From an uncultured Lachnospiraceae bacterium (GTDB taxonomy: Bacteria; Bacillota; Clostridia; Lachnospirales; Lachnospiraceae), in NCBI GenBank assembly GCA_910577065.1, contig CAJTLD010000015.1, positions 259-31,185 of the forward strand: a stretch of DNA of 30,927 nt, read 5' to 3'. This document shows, piece after piece, positions 1 to 8,058 of the stretch (position 1 is its first letter; every line of letters starts with the position of its first letter). The position numbers and the translations under genes are program-made. The notes beneath the pieces were generated by a model. It did not search any database and was not told the origin of the DNA. It saw only the letters and a list, made by a program, of their open reading frames with translations.

Positions 1-2389
1 GGGAGACGTACTGTACCTTAGAAGCGTCCCAAAAGCCTTCGTTTTTGCGTTCGCATAAAATTTTTACGGCAGGAAGCTTATCCGGGACCGAAGGAAGCTT
101 TTCTTTGAAGGCCATAAGCGCCGCAGGAACAGCCGCAAACCCCTCTTTGTCGCAGGTAACGCTGGCCAAAAGACCTTCGCGGGTAAATATCCGGGCTGCA
201 AGCTCTTTTAATTTTTTGGAAAGAATTTCTTTCTTTTCTTCAAAATGCTCTTCATAATCCGCAACCACGCGGTAAAAATCAATCCCCATTGTCAAATCGC
301 TTAAGCGCGCCGTCTCCGAAAAATACGACATAGCGCGGACAGCGGATACCGAATTGCCTTCCGCGGACAAGCTCATCTGCATCCTGGATTTGACTTCGGA
401 AAGGATTTCTTTTAACCGTTTTTCATCCTCTAAATTTGATCGCAGCAGGATTTCTTCTATAAGCCCCATTGCCTGCGGAAGCTTATCGTATAATATTTTG
501 GTACGCACCTCGTATTTGGCTTCGTATGCCTGCGTATCGGCTACGTTCGCATAAACGGAAATCAGAGACGCCATGCCGCCGGTTTCGAGGTTAATTTCAT
601 TTGCCAGATCCGCGTAATCGTACTGTTTTGTATCCACATACCCTAAAACAGCTTTTAAAATCCCAAGGAACGGCAGATCCTCTTTGGCTACCGAGCGGAT
701 ATCAAACAGCAGGTTTAAGTATAAAATCCCGTTGGAAAACAACTCGGAAAACAAAATTTTTGTGCCGCAGGCGTCTTGTACGGACAATGGAAGGGGCGTC
801 GCTTCTTTTTTCAAATCAGACCGCTTTAACATGGGGATTTTCTCCAAATCCTCTTTGGACGACGGCTCCTGCTGGTATTGCTTTAACTGCCGCGTCGCTT
901 CTGAAAGCGACCGGATTTCCTCTGCGCTTAAGCTGTCTTTGTAAGCGGAAAGCTGTTCCTCAAGCGCTTTTTCATGCTTTGCGTTTAATCCGCGTTCCGG
1001 TTCAATTTTTACAACGGACACGTGCCGGCTGCCAAGCATATAGTCCCGGATCAGGTTTTCAAAATAATCCGTCTGCACCTGCTTACGCAAAAACCGGAAC
1101 ACCTCTAAAGTTTCCAGATGCAAAAACGGCTGCGTATCGTCATAGAGCCAGCTTTCCAACATCTGAAGGCCATAGATCAGCCCCTTGGGATAGGAGCCGA
1201 AATCAGATTCGCGGTATTTAAACTCTGCGCTGTTGATTCCGGCAAGCAGCGCTTTTTTGTTTAAGCCCCCATTGGCCTGCGCCTCTAATACGTTTCGGAT
1301 CTGTTCTATAAAACGCTCTTCATCGGCGCCGTCGGCATTTTTGGCCACAATTGAAAACACAGGCTGATATATGCCGTTGTCGTAAGACCCCATAATATCC
1401 TTGCCAATCCCGGCGTCCAAAAGCGCTTTTTTCAGCGGCGCGCCCGGCGCGTTCAAAAGCGCGTAATCCAGAATTTCAAACGCCTGGTAAAGCTTTTTAT
1501 CCAATGACGTCCCAATCGCCATATTATAAGAAAGATACGTATTCTGCCCTAACGGCTCATTGCTTGCCACCGGGTATTTTTTGCAGATCCGCCGCACGTC
1601 CCCAAGCGGTTTTTGCAGGCGAATCGCAGAATCCACTTCTATTTCTTCGTATTCGGACAGGTATTCCCGGTCAAGCCATTCTAACCGCTCCTCCACATCC
1701 ATATTTCCATACAGATAAATATAGGAATTACAGGGATGATAATACTTCCTGTGGAAATCCAGGTATGCTTTATAATCCAGCTGCGGTATGTGCTCCGGAT
1801 CCCCGCCGGATTCATTCCCGTAAGCCGTATCCGGAAACAGCGAATTGATAATTTCCCGGTCAAGCACGCCTTCCGGGGAGGAAAAGGCGCCTTTCATTTC
1901 ATTGTAAACCACGCCGTTTAAAGTCAGCGGCGCCGTTTCATCCTCCAGTTCGTAATGCCATCCTTCCTGTTTGAAAATCTCTTCCCTTTTGTATATATTC
2001 GGATGCAGTACGGCATCCATATAAACGTCCATCAGATTTTTAAAATCCATATCATTGCAGCTTGCCACCGGATATACGGTTTTATCCGGGTAAGTCATGG
2101 CATTTAAAAAGGTATTCAGCGAGCCTTTTACCAGTTCTACAAAAGGATCCTTCGCCGGGAATTTCAAAGAGCCGCAAAGTACCGTATGTTCTACGATATG
2201 AGCCACTCCGGTACTGTCCTCCGGCGGTGTGCGGAACCCAATATAAAACACCTTATTTTCATCGTCATTCGACACGACGGCAATTCTTGCGCCGCTTTTT
2301 TTATGACGCAGAAGACATCCTGACGCATGAAAATCCGTCAGTTCTTTTTCCTGAAGTATTTCGTATTTCTCTAATAATTCCGGTTTCAA
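1..2389 (-). CDS. M16C family zinc metallopeptidase (insulinase/presequence-protease type), 3' end outside window
   Basis: Peptidase of the inverted-zincin M16 family, C subgroup (presequence protease/falcilysin type), which degrades peptides inside a clamshell of two halves. My translation gives about 800 residues running off the left edge; family members are usually near 970, so the last 170 or so are missing. The HxxEH zinc motif is seen as HIVEH about 70 residues in, within GVAHIVEHTVLCGS, and the downstream stretch NGVVYNEMKGAFSSPE is typical of the subgroup. No signal peptide is visible, so it is probably cytoplasmic. The start is uncertain: an ATG at 2404 has no Shine-Dalgarno, whereas the in-frame TTG at 2389 lies 7 nt after GGAGGG, so I chose TTG. 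It lies 139 nt downstream of csp, beyond the csp terminator; I could not find a convincing promoter of its own. Confidence 0.9.
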   Translation of the reverse strand, partial: MKPELLEKYEILQEKELTDFHASGCLLRHKKSGARIAVVSNDDENKVFYIGFRTPPEDSTGVAHIVEHTVLCGSLKFPAKDPFVELVKGSLNTFLNAMTYPDKTVYPVASCNDMDFKNLMDVYMDAVLHPNIYKREEIFKQEGWHYELEDETAPLTLNGVVYNEMKGAFSSPEGVLDREIINSLFPDTAYGNESGGDPEHIPQLDYKAYLDFHRKYYHPCNSYIYLYGNMDVEERLEWLDREYLSEYEEIEVDSAIRLQKPLGDVRRICKKYPVASNEPLGQNTYLSYNMAIGTSLDKKLYQAFEILDYALLNAPGAPLKKALLDAGIGKDIMGSYDNGIYQPVFSIVAKNADGADEERFIEQIRNVLEAQANGGLNKKALLAGINSAEFKYRESDFGSYPKGLIYGLQMLESWLYDDTQPFLHLETLEVFRFLRKQVQTDYFENLIRDYMLGSRHVSVVKIEPERGLNAKHEKALEEQLSAYKDSLSAEEIRSLSEATRQLKQYQQEPSSKEDLEKIPMLKRSDLKKEATPLPLSVQDACGTKILFSELFSNGILYLNLLFDIRSVAKEDLPFLGILKAVLGYVDTKQYDYADLANEINLETGGMASLISVYANVADTQAYEAKYEVRTKILYDKLPQAMGLIEEILLRSNLEDEKRLKEILSEVKSRMQMSLSAEGNSVSAVRAMSYFSETARLSDLTMGIDFYRVVADYEEHFEEKKEILSKKLKELAARIFTREGLLASVTCDKEGFAAVPAALMAFKEKLPSVPDKLPAVKILCERKNEGFWDASKVQYVS

Positions 2390-2452
2390 TTCCAATCCCT
2401 CCATATGCCCGTTTTGCGGTATGCGCACAGCTTTGTTTCCCTGTACATATAA

Positions 2453-2477
2453 AAGAGGGTGTATGAAACACCCTCTT
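2453..2477 (-). terminator. Rho-independent terminator of the cold-shock gene
   Basis: A perfect 10-bp stem (AAGAGGGTGT with ACACCCTCTT) closes a 5-nt loop. On the minus strand it is followed by TTTTATAT. It lies 50 nt after the csp stop codon and before the M16 gene, so it should end most csp transcripts. Confidence 0.8.
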
Positions 2478-2527
2478 ATGGTTATGCTTTCCAATATGCT
2501 ACTTCTTTATGTAATAAGGAATCCGAT

Positions 2528-2731
2528 TTAAGATAAACGGACTACATTTGCAGCCTGTGGCCCTTTTTCACCCTCAACCACTTCAAACTCAACTGCTTCC
2601 CCATCCTTTAATTCTTTGAATCCGTCCATTTGCAAAGCCGAATAATGGACGAAAACATCCTTACCATCCGCATCTGAAAGAAATCCATAACCCTTTGTGG
2701 CGTTAAACCATTTTACAGTACCCTGCCGCAT
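2528..2731 (-). CDS. csp: Cold-shock domain protein (CspA family)
   Basis: Small single-stranded nucleic-acid-binding protein of 67 residues, the usual size for a stand-alone cold-shock domain, which acts as an RNA chaperone and translation antiterminator. RNP1 is seen as KGYGFL (residues 13-18) and RNP2 as DVFVHY (25-30). The end KGPQAANVVRL is typical. The ATG at 2731 is chosen because AGGAGG lies 7 nt upstream; a longer reading frame exists upstream but extends into the promoter. The gene is monocistronic, with its own promoter and terminator, between rlmN and an M16 peptidase. The 5' leader is only about 40 nt, much shorter than the long thermosensing leader of E. coli cspA. Confidence 0.96.
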   Translation of the reverse strand: MRQGTVKWFNATKGYGFLSDADGKDVFVHYSALQMDGFKELKDGEAVEFEVVEGEKGPQAANVVRLS

Positions 2732-2776
2732 AACGCTTCCTCCTAAAATTATACTTGTGGCTGACCCACAACGCAT

Positions 2777-2805
2777 ACACTAGCATAAATTACCAGCTTT
2801 GTCAA
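2777..2805 (-). promoter_or_regulatory. Promoter of the cold-shock gene
   Basis: Reading the minus strand, TTGACA (2805-2800), a 17-nt spacer and TAGTGT (2782-2777) form a SigA-type promoter, helped by an extended -10 (TGC just before TAGTGT). Transcription would start near 2770. Confidence 0.8.
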
Positions 2806-2822
2806 CAAAAAATGCCGTCTTT

Positions 2823-3860
2823 TTATTCCATATACCGCTTTCTAAGCTGCCCGCAGGCGGCGTCGATATCGGAACCCATTTCTCGCCGGATTGTCACGTT
2901 TATCCCGCTTTTTTGGAGACAGCCGTAAAACGCCTGTACCGTCTCCCGATCCGGGCGCGCGAATCCCCGTTCCTTTACCGGATTAACCGGAATCAGGTTT
3001 ACATGGCAGTTTTTTCCCGAAAGCAGGCGCGCCAAACCGGCGGCGTCTTCCATAGAATCGTTTATACCTGCAAACAGGGCATATTCAAACGTAATCCGCC
3101 GTCCGGTTTTTTCAAAATAATACTGACAGGCCGTCAAGATATCAAAAAGCCCGTACCTAAAGGCTATAGGCATCAGTTCCTCCCGCTTTTTTTGATCCGC
3201 CGCATGCAGCGACAGCGCCAGGGTAACCGACAGGTTTTCATTTGCCAGGTCTAATATCCTTGGCACGATCCCGCAGGTAGATACCGTTACATTCCTCTGG
3301 CTGATATGAAGCCCGTCCTCGCCGCACAAAAGCTCGATAAAGCGCAGAAGGTTATCGTAATTGTCCAAAGGCTCTCCTGTCCCCATTACAACCACATGGG
3401 AAATGCGCTCGTTTACATCCTGCGAAATCCGGTATACCTGTTCGAGCAGTTCTGACGGCAAAAGGTTCCGCTCCAAACCGTTTATAGCGGAAGCGCAGAA
3501 CTTACATCCCATACGGCACCCCGCCTGGGAAGAAATACAGACGGAATTTCCCGTCTTATAGCGCATAAACACGCTTTCAATCAGGTTGCCGTCATCCAAA
3601 CGGAATAAATATTTCCTGGTGCCGTCGGCCTTTGAAAGCTGCACATTCTCCTGTTTTAACGCGGTATACACGCATTCATTTTTTATGGTTTCCCGAAATG
3701 CGGCGGAAATGTCCGTCATTTCGTCTACGGACGCCGCAAGCTTCTTATGCATCCACAGAAAAAGCTGTTTTGCCCGAAACGGCTTCTGCCCGTATTCCGT
3801 TACGAAAGCCGTCAGTTCTTTTAAGTTCATTGATTTTAGTTCCGGTTTGTGCATTTCCAT
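2823..3860 (-). CDS. rlmN: Dual-specificity 23S rRNA/tRNA adenine-C2 methyltransferase
   Basis: Radical-SAM enzyme that methylates C2 of A2503 in 23S rRNA and of A37 in some tRNAs, by a ping-pong mechanism through a methylated cysteine. The protein has 345 residues, the family length. The CxxxCxxC iron-sulfur motif is AGCRMGCKFCAS, with Cys115, Cys119 and Cys122; the conserved C-terminal cysteine is Cys336 in AACGQL. GTGEPLDNYDN is the typical GEP motif. The start at 3860 is chosen because GAGGAG lies 6 nt before it; the ATG six codons upstream lacks such a site. It lies 33 nt after rsmB and is probably the last gene of the murE-rlmN operon. In many Firmicutes it is followed by stp and prkC, which are absent here. 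Confidence 0.97.
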   Translation of the reverse strand: MEMHKPELKSMNLKELTAFVTEYGQKPFRAKQLFLWMHKKLAASVDEMTDISAAFRETIKNECVYTALKQENVQLSKADGTRKYLFRLDDGNLIESVFMRYKTGNSVCISSQAGCRMGCKFCASAINGLERNLLPSELLEQVYRISQDVNERISHVVVMGTGEPLDNYDNLLRFIELLCGEDGLHISQRNVTVSTCGIVPRILDLANENLSVTLALSLHAADQKKREELMPIAFRYGLFDILTACQYYFEKTGRRITFEYALFAGINDSMEDAAGLARLLSGKNCHVNLIPVNPVKERGFARPDRETVQAFYGCLQKSGINVTIRREMGSDIDAACGQLRKRYME

Positions 3861-3893
3861 GATTCTCTCCTCTGGCATGCGGCCGCACAGCTT

Positions 3894-5216
3894 TTATGTA
3901 CGGATAAGCTTTGCAATATAAAACCCGTCCATATCGCCTTCGTCCGGAAAAAACTGCCGTTCAAACACACACTGGAACGAAGGGTTTTGCTGTAAAAACC
4001 ACTTTGTATTTTCTTCATTTTCCATGCGGTTTATCGTACAGGTGGAATAAAGCAGCACGCCCCCCGGCTTGACGCACAGGCAGGCGGCCGTTAATATCTC
4101 CCGCTGCAAAAGCGACAGCGCACGTTCTTTTTCCGGCGTCATACGGTAGCGGATCTCCGGCTTTTTTCTCAGCACGCCAAGGCCGGAACAAGGCAGGTCT
4201 GCAAACACAACGTCCGCCTTTTTTGCATCCGCGCCGTCCGCAATGCGCGCGTCCTTTTGTACGGCGCGGACATTGTCAAGGCCGCACCGGCTGATATTTT
4301 CCTCGATTAAACGCACCTTATACCCGGTCAGATCCCTTGCTTCCACAAGCCCTTTCCCCTGCATCAGTTCCGCCGCATGCAGGCTTTTCGAACCGGGAGC
4401 GGCACAGACGTCTATCACATAATCCCCGGGCTTTGGGGCCGCAATATGGGCCGCCAGCATGGAACTTACGTCCTGCACCGTAAATTTTCCTTCCAAAAAT
4501 GCCGGGACAGCGGACAGGTAATCATAACCAGACAGATACATAGCGTAATCAAAATCCGGAAATTCCGGCAGGCAAACCGGCTCCGCCGTCATCCCGTCTT
4601 GTTCCAGTTCCTGTTTTAGTTCCCCGGCAGACGCGCGCATCCGGTTTGTCCGGATTGCAGTCCTTGCTTCCCGCAAAAAAGCCCCGGCAACCGACTTTGC
4701 TTTCTGACTGCCGTAATCCGCGCTCCACTGGCGGAGTATCCATACCGGAACCGAACAGCGTACCGCCCACGCTTCCAGCGAATCCCCGTCTTCACCGGGC
4801 CGGCCTAATACGTCCGGGTTTCGGCAGACGCTTCGCAGCACGCCGTTTACAAAGCCTTTTAAATTCCCAAAGCCTTTTTTGGCCGCCAGCTTTACGGCCT
4901 CGTTGCAGGCGGCGGAATCCGGCACCGTATCCATATATTTTATCTGGTATACGCCCATGCGCAGAATACAGCGGATAGCGGGCTTTAGTTTGTTTATCTT
5001 GACCGATGAAAACCTGCCGATTATTTCATCCAGTTCCAGCTGCCGTTCTAACGTCCCTTCGCAAAGCCTGGTCAAAAACGCGCGTTCGCTCTTGGCCAGG
5101 TACTGATGCTTGCCCAACACGCCAGACAGCGCAATATGGCTGTATTCCTCTTCTTTTTCCACGGCAAGCAAAACCTCAAACGCCAGATGCCGCAGGTTTA
5201 TCCCGTCAGTTGTCAT
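3894..5216 (-). CDS. rsmB: 16S rRNA (cytosine-967 C5) methyltransferase
   Basis: SAM-dependent m5C methyltransferase (Sun/RsmB) of 440 residues. Residues 1-140 are a NusB-like RNA-binding domain (MNGVLRS-like stretch FVNGVLRSV near residue 122). The C-terminal half is the Rossmann catalytic domain, with SAM motif DVCAAPGSKS, the release cysteine in ADLPCSGLG and the catalytic cysteine in YSTCTINRMENE. The ATG at 5216 overlaps the last 11 nt of the yugP gene; GGGGGAAGAA just upstream serves as ribosome binding site, which suggests translational coupling. The reading frame is open further upstream, but that extension lies inside yugP and has no homology-like features. The order fmt-yugP-rsmB-rlmN is standard in Firmicutes. 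Confidence 0.96.
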   Translation of the reverse strand: MTTDGINLRHLAFEVLLAVEKEEEYSHIALSGVLGKHQYLAKSERAFLTRLCEGTLERQLELDEIIGRFSSVKINKLKPAIRCILRMGVYQIKYMDTVPDSAACNEAVKLAAKKGFGNLKGFVNGVLRSVCRNPDVLGRPGEDGDSLEAWAVRCSVPVWILRQWSADYGSQKAKSVAGAFLREARTAIRTNRMRASAGELKQELEQDGMTAEPVCLPEFPDFDYAMYLSGYDYLSAVPAFLEGKFTVQDVSSMLAAHIAAPKPGDYVIDVCAAPGSKSLHAAELMQGKGLVEARDLTGYKVRLIEENISRCGLDNVRAVQKDARIADGADAKKADVVFADLPCSGLGVLRKKPEIRYRMTPEKERALSLLQREILTAACLCVKPGGVLLYSTCTINRMENEENTKWFLQQNPSFQCVFERQFFPDEGDMDGFYIAKLIRT

Positions 5217-5916
5217 TTCTTCCCCCAAACAAAAGAACCAGGCGAAGAAGCTGCAAAATAGCCGCCGCCGCGCCGGCAACATACGTAAGCGCCGCCGCGC
5301 CAAGCACTTTTCTGGTCTGTTTTAACTCCCCGGAATTTAAAATCCCCGAAGTTTCCAGAATATTAAGCGCCCGCCCGGAAGCGTTAAATTCCACCGGAAG
5401 CGTTACCAGCTGGAATAAAACGGCAAATGAAAAACATATAATCCCGATTTGAATCAGCAGCGCCCCGGTACTGCTTGTAAAAAACATCCCGGCCAGAATC
5501 AAAGGCCAAGCAACGGCCGATCCAAAATTAGCGGCCGGGACAATCGCGCTTCGGATCGAAAGCGGCGCATAATTCTTCTGATGCTGGATCGCATGGCCGC
5601 ATTCGTGCGCGGCTACGCCAACCGCAGATACCGAAGCGGAGCCGTAAACCGTGTCGGACAAATTCAGCGTTTTGTTCCGCGGATCGTAGTGATCCGTCAA
5701 ACTGCCCGGCACATGCCGGATTATCACATCATAAATTCCCGCCATATGCAGGATCCGCTCCGCCGCCTGCGCGCCCGTCATGTTGCTCATACTGCGGCAG
5801 CGGGAATATTTGCGGAACGTCCCCTTGACCCGGGCAGACGCAAACAAAGAAACAAGCGCCCCGATAATGACCAGAACATAAGTCGGATCCCACCATCCAT
5901 AATAACCGTATCCCAT
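5206..5916 (-). CDS. yugP: Membrane zinc metallopeptidase, YugP family
   Basis: Integral membrane protein of 236 residues from the YugP/PF04298 family of putative zinc peptidases, whose substrate is not established. There is an N-terminal membrane segment (about 12-28), then the zinc motif HECGH (His104, Glu105, His108) in GVAAHECGHAIQHQKN, then hydrophobic segments at about 130-150, 152-174 and 205-230. The conserved TLPVEFNASGRA may supply the third metal ligand. It lies 16 nt after fmt and overlaps rsmB, so it belongs to the operon. The gene at 7385-8047 is a second, degenerate copy of the same family. Confidence 0.92.
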   Translation of the reverse strand: MGYGYYGWWDPTYVLVIIGALVSLFASARVKGTFRKYSRCRSMSNMTGAQAAERILHMAGIYDVIIRHVPGSLTDHYDPRNKTLNLSDTVYGSASVSAVGVAAHECGHAIQHQKNYAPLSIRSAIVPAANFGSAVAWPLILAGMFFTSSTGALLIQIGIICFSFAVLFQLVTLPVEFNASGRALNILETSGILNSGELKQTRKVLGAAALTYVAGAAAAILQLLRLVLLFGGRNDN

Positions 5917-5932
5917 ATCAGTTCCTCCTTAT

Positions 5933-6862
5933 CTATGACAGCCGCATGCCGGCCGCAGCCTTATAGCCCCGCAAAAACGCTTCCGTATCCATCCTTTTTT
6001 TGCCTTCTAACTGTACTTCCAGCAAAGAAAGTATCCCGTCTGCCGTCTGCACCCGCAGTTCCTTTCCGGTAACTTCGGTTATTTTGCCCGCGTCTTTTGG
6101 ACTGCCTCCCGGTTCCGCTTTTGCACGCCATATTTTCAGCGTTTTTCCGTTGATATGCGTAAAAGCGCTCGGCCAGGGATTTAATCCCCGCACCAAACGT
6201 TCTATGGCCCGGGCGGGCTGCTGCCAGTCAATCTGTCCCATCTCTTTTCGGATCATGCCCACATGCGTCGCTTTTGATGCATCCTGCGGTGTATAAACAG
6301 CCGAACCTTCCTCTATCAGGCGCATCGTATGCACGCAGAGCTTCGCCCCGGCCTGCGCCAGGCGCAAAAACAGGCTTCCTCCCGTCTCATCCTCCGAAAG
6401 CCGCACCTCTTCCCGCTCGATCATATCCCCGGTATCCAGGCCTTCGTCCATACGCATCGTCGTCACCCCGGATACGGCGTCCCCGTTGATTACGGCCCAC
6501 TGGATGGGCGCGGCGCCCCTGTATTTGGGCAGCAGCGAAGCATGTACGTTTACGCAGCCAAACCTGGGAATCTGTAAAAGTTCTTTTGGCAGAATCTGGC
6601 CAAACGCCGCCACAATGATAATATCCGGCGCATATTCCTTTATATGGCCGATACATTCCGCATCCCGAACGCGTTTCGGCTGGTATACCGTAAGGCCGTG
6701 CGACAGCGCGCATTCCTTAACCGGGGGAGGCGTAAGGACATTTCCCCTGCCCTTAGGCTTATCCGGCTGCGTTACGACAAGCGCCGCCTCATGTCCCGCA
6801 GACAGTATTTCCTCAAGCGTTGCGACCGCAAAATCCGGCGTCCCCATAAAAACCACACGCAT
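5933..6862 (-). CDS. fmt: Methionyl-tRNA formyltransferase
   Basis: Transfers a formyl group from 10-formyl-tetrahydrofolate to initiator Met-tRNA. The length of 309 residues is normal. The N-terminal Rossmann domain starts MRVVFMGTPDFAV; the active-site block is NVHASLLPKYRGAAPIQWA (about 105-123), with catalytic Asn105 and His107, and Asp143 in GLDTGDM. The C-terminal OB-fold domain carries RLVRGLNPWPSAF. It starts 2 nt after the def stop codon, so the enzyme that adds the formyl group and the enzyme that removes it are co-expressed. Confidence 0.98.
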   Translation of the reverse strand: MRVVFMGTPDFAVATLEEILSAGHEAALVVTQPDKPKGRGNVLTPPPVKECALSHGLTVYQPKRVRDAECIGHIKEYAPDIIIVAAFGQILPKELLQIPRFGCVNVHASLLPKYRGAAPIQWAVINGDAVSGVTTMRMDEGLDTGDMIEREEVRLSEDETGGSLFLRLAQAGAKLCVHTMRLIEEGSAVYTPQDASKATHVGMIRKEMGQIDWQQPARAIERLVRGLNPWPSAFTHINGKTLKIWRAKAEPGGSPKDAGKITEVTGKELRVQTADGILSLLEVQLEGKKRMDTEAFLRGYKAAAGMRLS

Positions 6863-6864
6863 AG

Positions 6865-7338
6865 TTATTCTTCCTCCTCATCGGTCACATCATAAATATC
6901 CCCTTCTACAAATTCCGTATACACATGGCCGTCAAGATGATCGATTTCATGGCAGATTGCCCGCGCCAAAAGTTCCGTAGCATCCACCTCAAACTCCTTC
7001 ATATCTTCATCATATGCCCGTGCAACCACATGGTTTGGCCTTGTCACCTGCCCCGCTTTGCCGGGAAGGCTTAAGCACCCTTCCCCTGCGGTCTGCGTCC
7101 CGTCCGAGGCAAGTATGCGCGGGTTAATCATCACAAGCGGCCCGTCGCCGATATCAATCGTCACAACCCGCTTTAAAATTCCAACCTGCGGAGCCGCAAG
7201 CCCCACCCCGTTTGCTTCATACATTGTTTCCAGCATATCCGATATCAGCGTGGAAATTTTGGGGGTAACCTCCTTAACTTCCCTGCATGGTTTGCCAAGT
7301 GCCGGGTCTCCTAACATCCTTATCGTCCGAAGCGCCAT
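6865..7338 (-). CDS. def: Peptide deformylase
   Basis: Metal-dependent hydrolase that removes the N-formyl group from nascent proteins. It has 157 residues and the three canonical motifs: GVGLAAPQ (44-51), EGCLSLPG with metal ligand Cys88, and HEIDHLDG with His130, catalytic Glu131 and His134. The C-terminal tail is acidic (DVTDEEEE). It sits in the conserved priA-def-fmt order, 46 nt after the YugP-like gene. Confidence 0.98.
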   Translation of the reverse strand: MALRTIRMLGDPALGKPCREVKEVTPKISTLISDMLETMYEANGVGLAAPQVGILKRVVTIDIGDGPLVMINPRILASDGTQTAGEGCLSLPGKAGQVTRPNHVVARAYDEDMKEFEVDATELLARAICHEIDHLDGHVYTEFVEGDIYDVTDEEEE

Positions 7339-7384
7339 AATTCCTCCTCACCGTGCCGCTTTTTGCGCACTGTACTTTCTTTAT

Positions 7385-8047
7385 TTATATTCCCAGCGCT
7401 TTTGCCAAATAGCCAAGCGCAGATGCGCGCAGAAGCTTTTTTATGCCCAAAAGCTCGTCTTCCGCCGCAATGCCCGCATCCGCCAGCAGGGACTGCGCGC
7501 GCAAAGCCGTCGAATATTCAAACGGCAGCGTAATCAGCCTCAGCAGCAATGCAAATAAAAAACACAAAATTCCAAAATTAACCAGTATCCAGTTTTTGCC
7601 AAACAAATAGCCGATAACAATCAGCGGCCATGCCAATATCGGAAAAAACTCTGCCAGCGGAACGGCCGTCCGCTGAAATTTATACATGCCCCTGCCTTTT
7701 TGGCGGGGAACCAGATGCGCGCAGGTATGCGCCGCCACGCCGGCCGCGCCAACCGAACGGTAAGCAAACACAGCGTCCGACAACTGTATTTTCTTTTCGG
7801 CTTCATTATAGGCGTCCGTCTTGTTGCCGGGTTTATGGCATACCGGTATTCCCCGGTTGCCCATTTTCTCCAGAATGCGCGCCGCCGCCTGTTCGCCGGT
7901 AATTCCGGCCGCGTTGTCCCGGCAAAAATACCTGCGGTATGTAACGTTGGCATAAATGGCCAAAATCAGGCATACAGACGCTCCAAGCGCAAACGCGCCG
8001 TAAAAGATTAGCCACCATCCATAGTGCCCAATATATTCGTTTATCAT
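7385..8047 (-). CDS. YugP-like membrane protein with a degenerate zinc motif
   Basis: A 220-residue paralogue of the YugP family protein encoded at 5206-5916. The two share an N-terminal YGWW stretch and membrane segment, the ITGEQAAARIL / MTGAQAAERIL block, a LSD motif, an AWPLI membrane segment and TLPFEY / TLPVEF. The catalytic site differs: HECGH has become HTCAH (His107, Thr108, His111), so the general-base glutamate is gone and the following AIQHQKN is replaced by LVPRQKG. It is therefore probably not an active peptidase. The reading frame, four hydrophobic segments and GGGGG ribosome binding site are intact, and it sits 11 nt after priA, so it is expressed. A regulatory or partner role to the intact paralogue is only inference. 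Confidence 0.85.
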   Translation of the reverse strand: MINEYIGHYGWWLIFYGAFALGASVCLILAIYANVTYRRYFCRDNAAGITGEQAAARILEKMGNRGIPVCHKPGNKTDAYNEAEKKIQLSDAVFAYRSVGAAGVAAHTCAHLVPRQKGRGMYKFQRTAVPLAEFFPILAWPLIVIGYLFGKNWILVNFGILCFLFALLLRLITLPFEYSTALRAQSLLADAGIAAEDELLGIKKLLRASALGYLAKALGI

Positions 8048-8058
8048 TCCAAACCCCC

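Noticed and set aside
601..2466. Plus-strand open frames of up to 206 codons
   Set aside because: They are antisense to the M16 peptidase frame, which shows clear motifs; their products have no recognisable sequence.
3836..4018. Alternative frame bridging rlmN and rsmB
   Set aside because: It overlaps both real genes and has no own ribosome site or motif.
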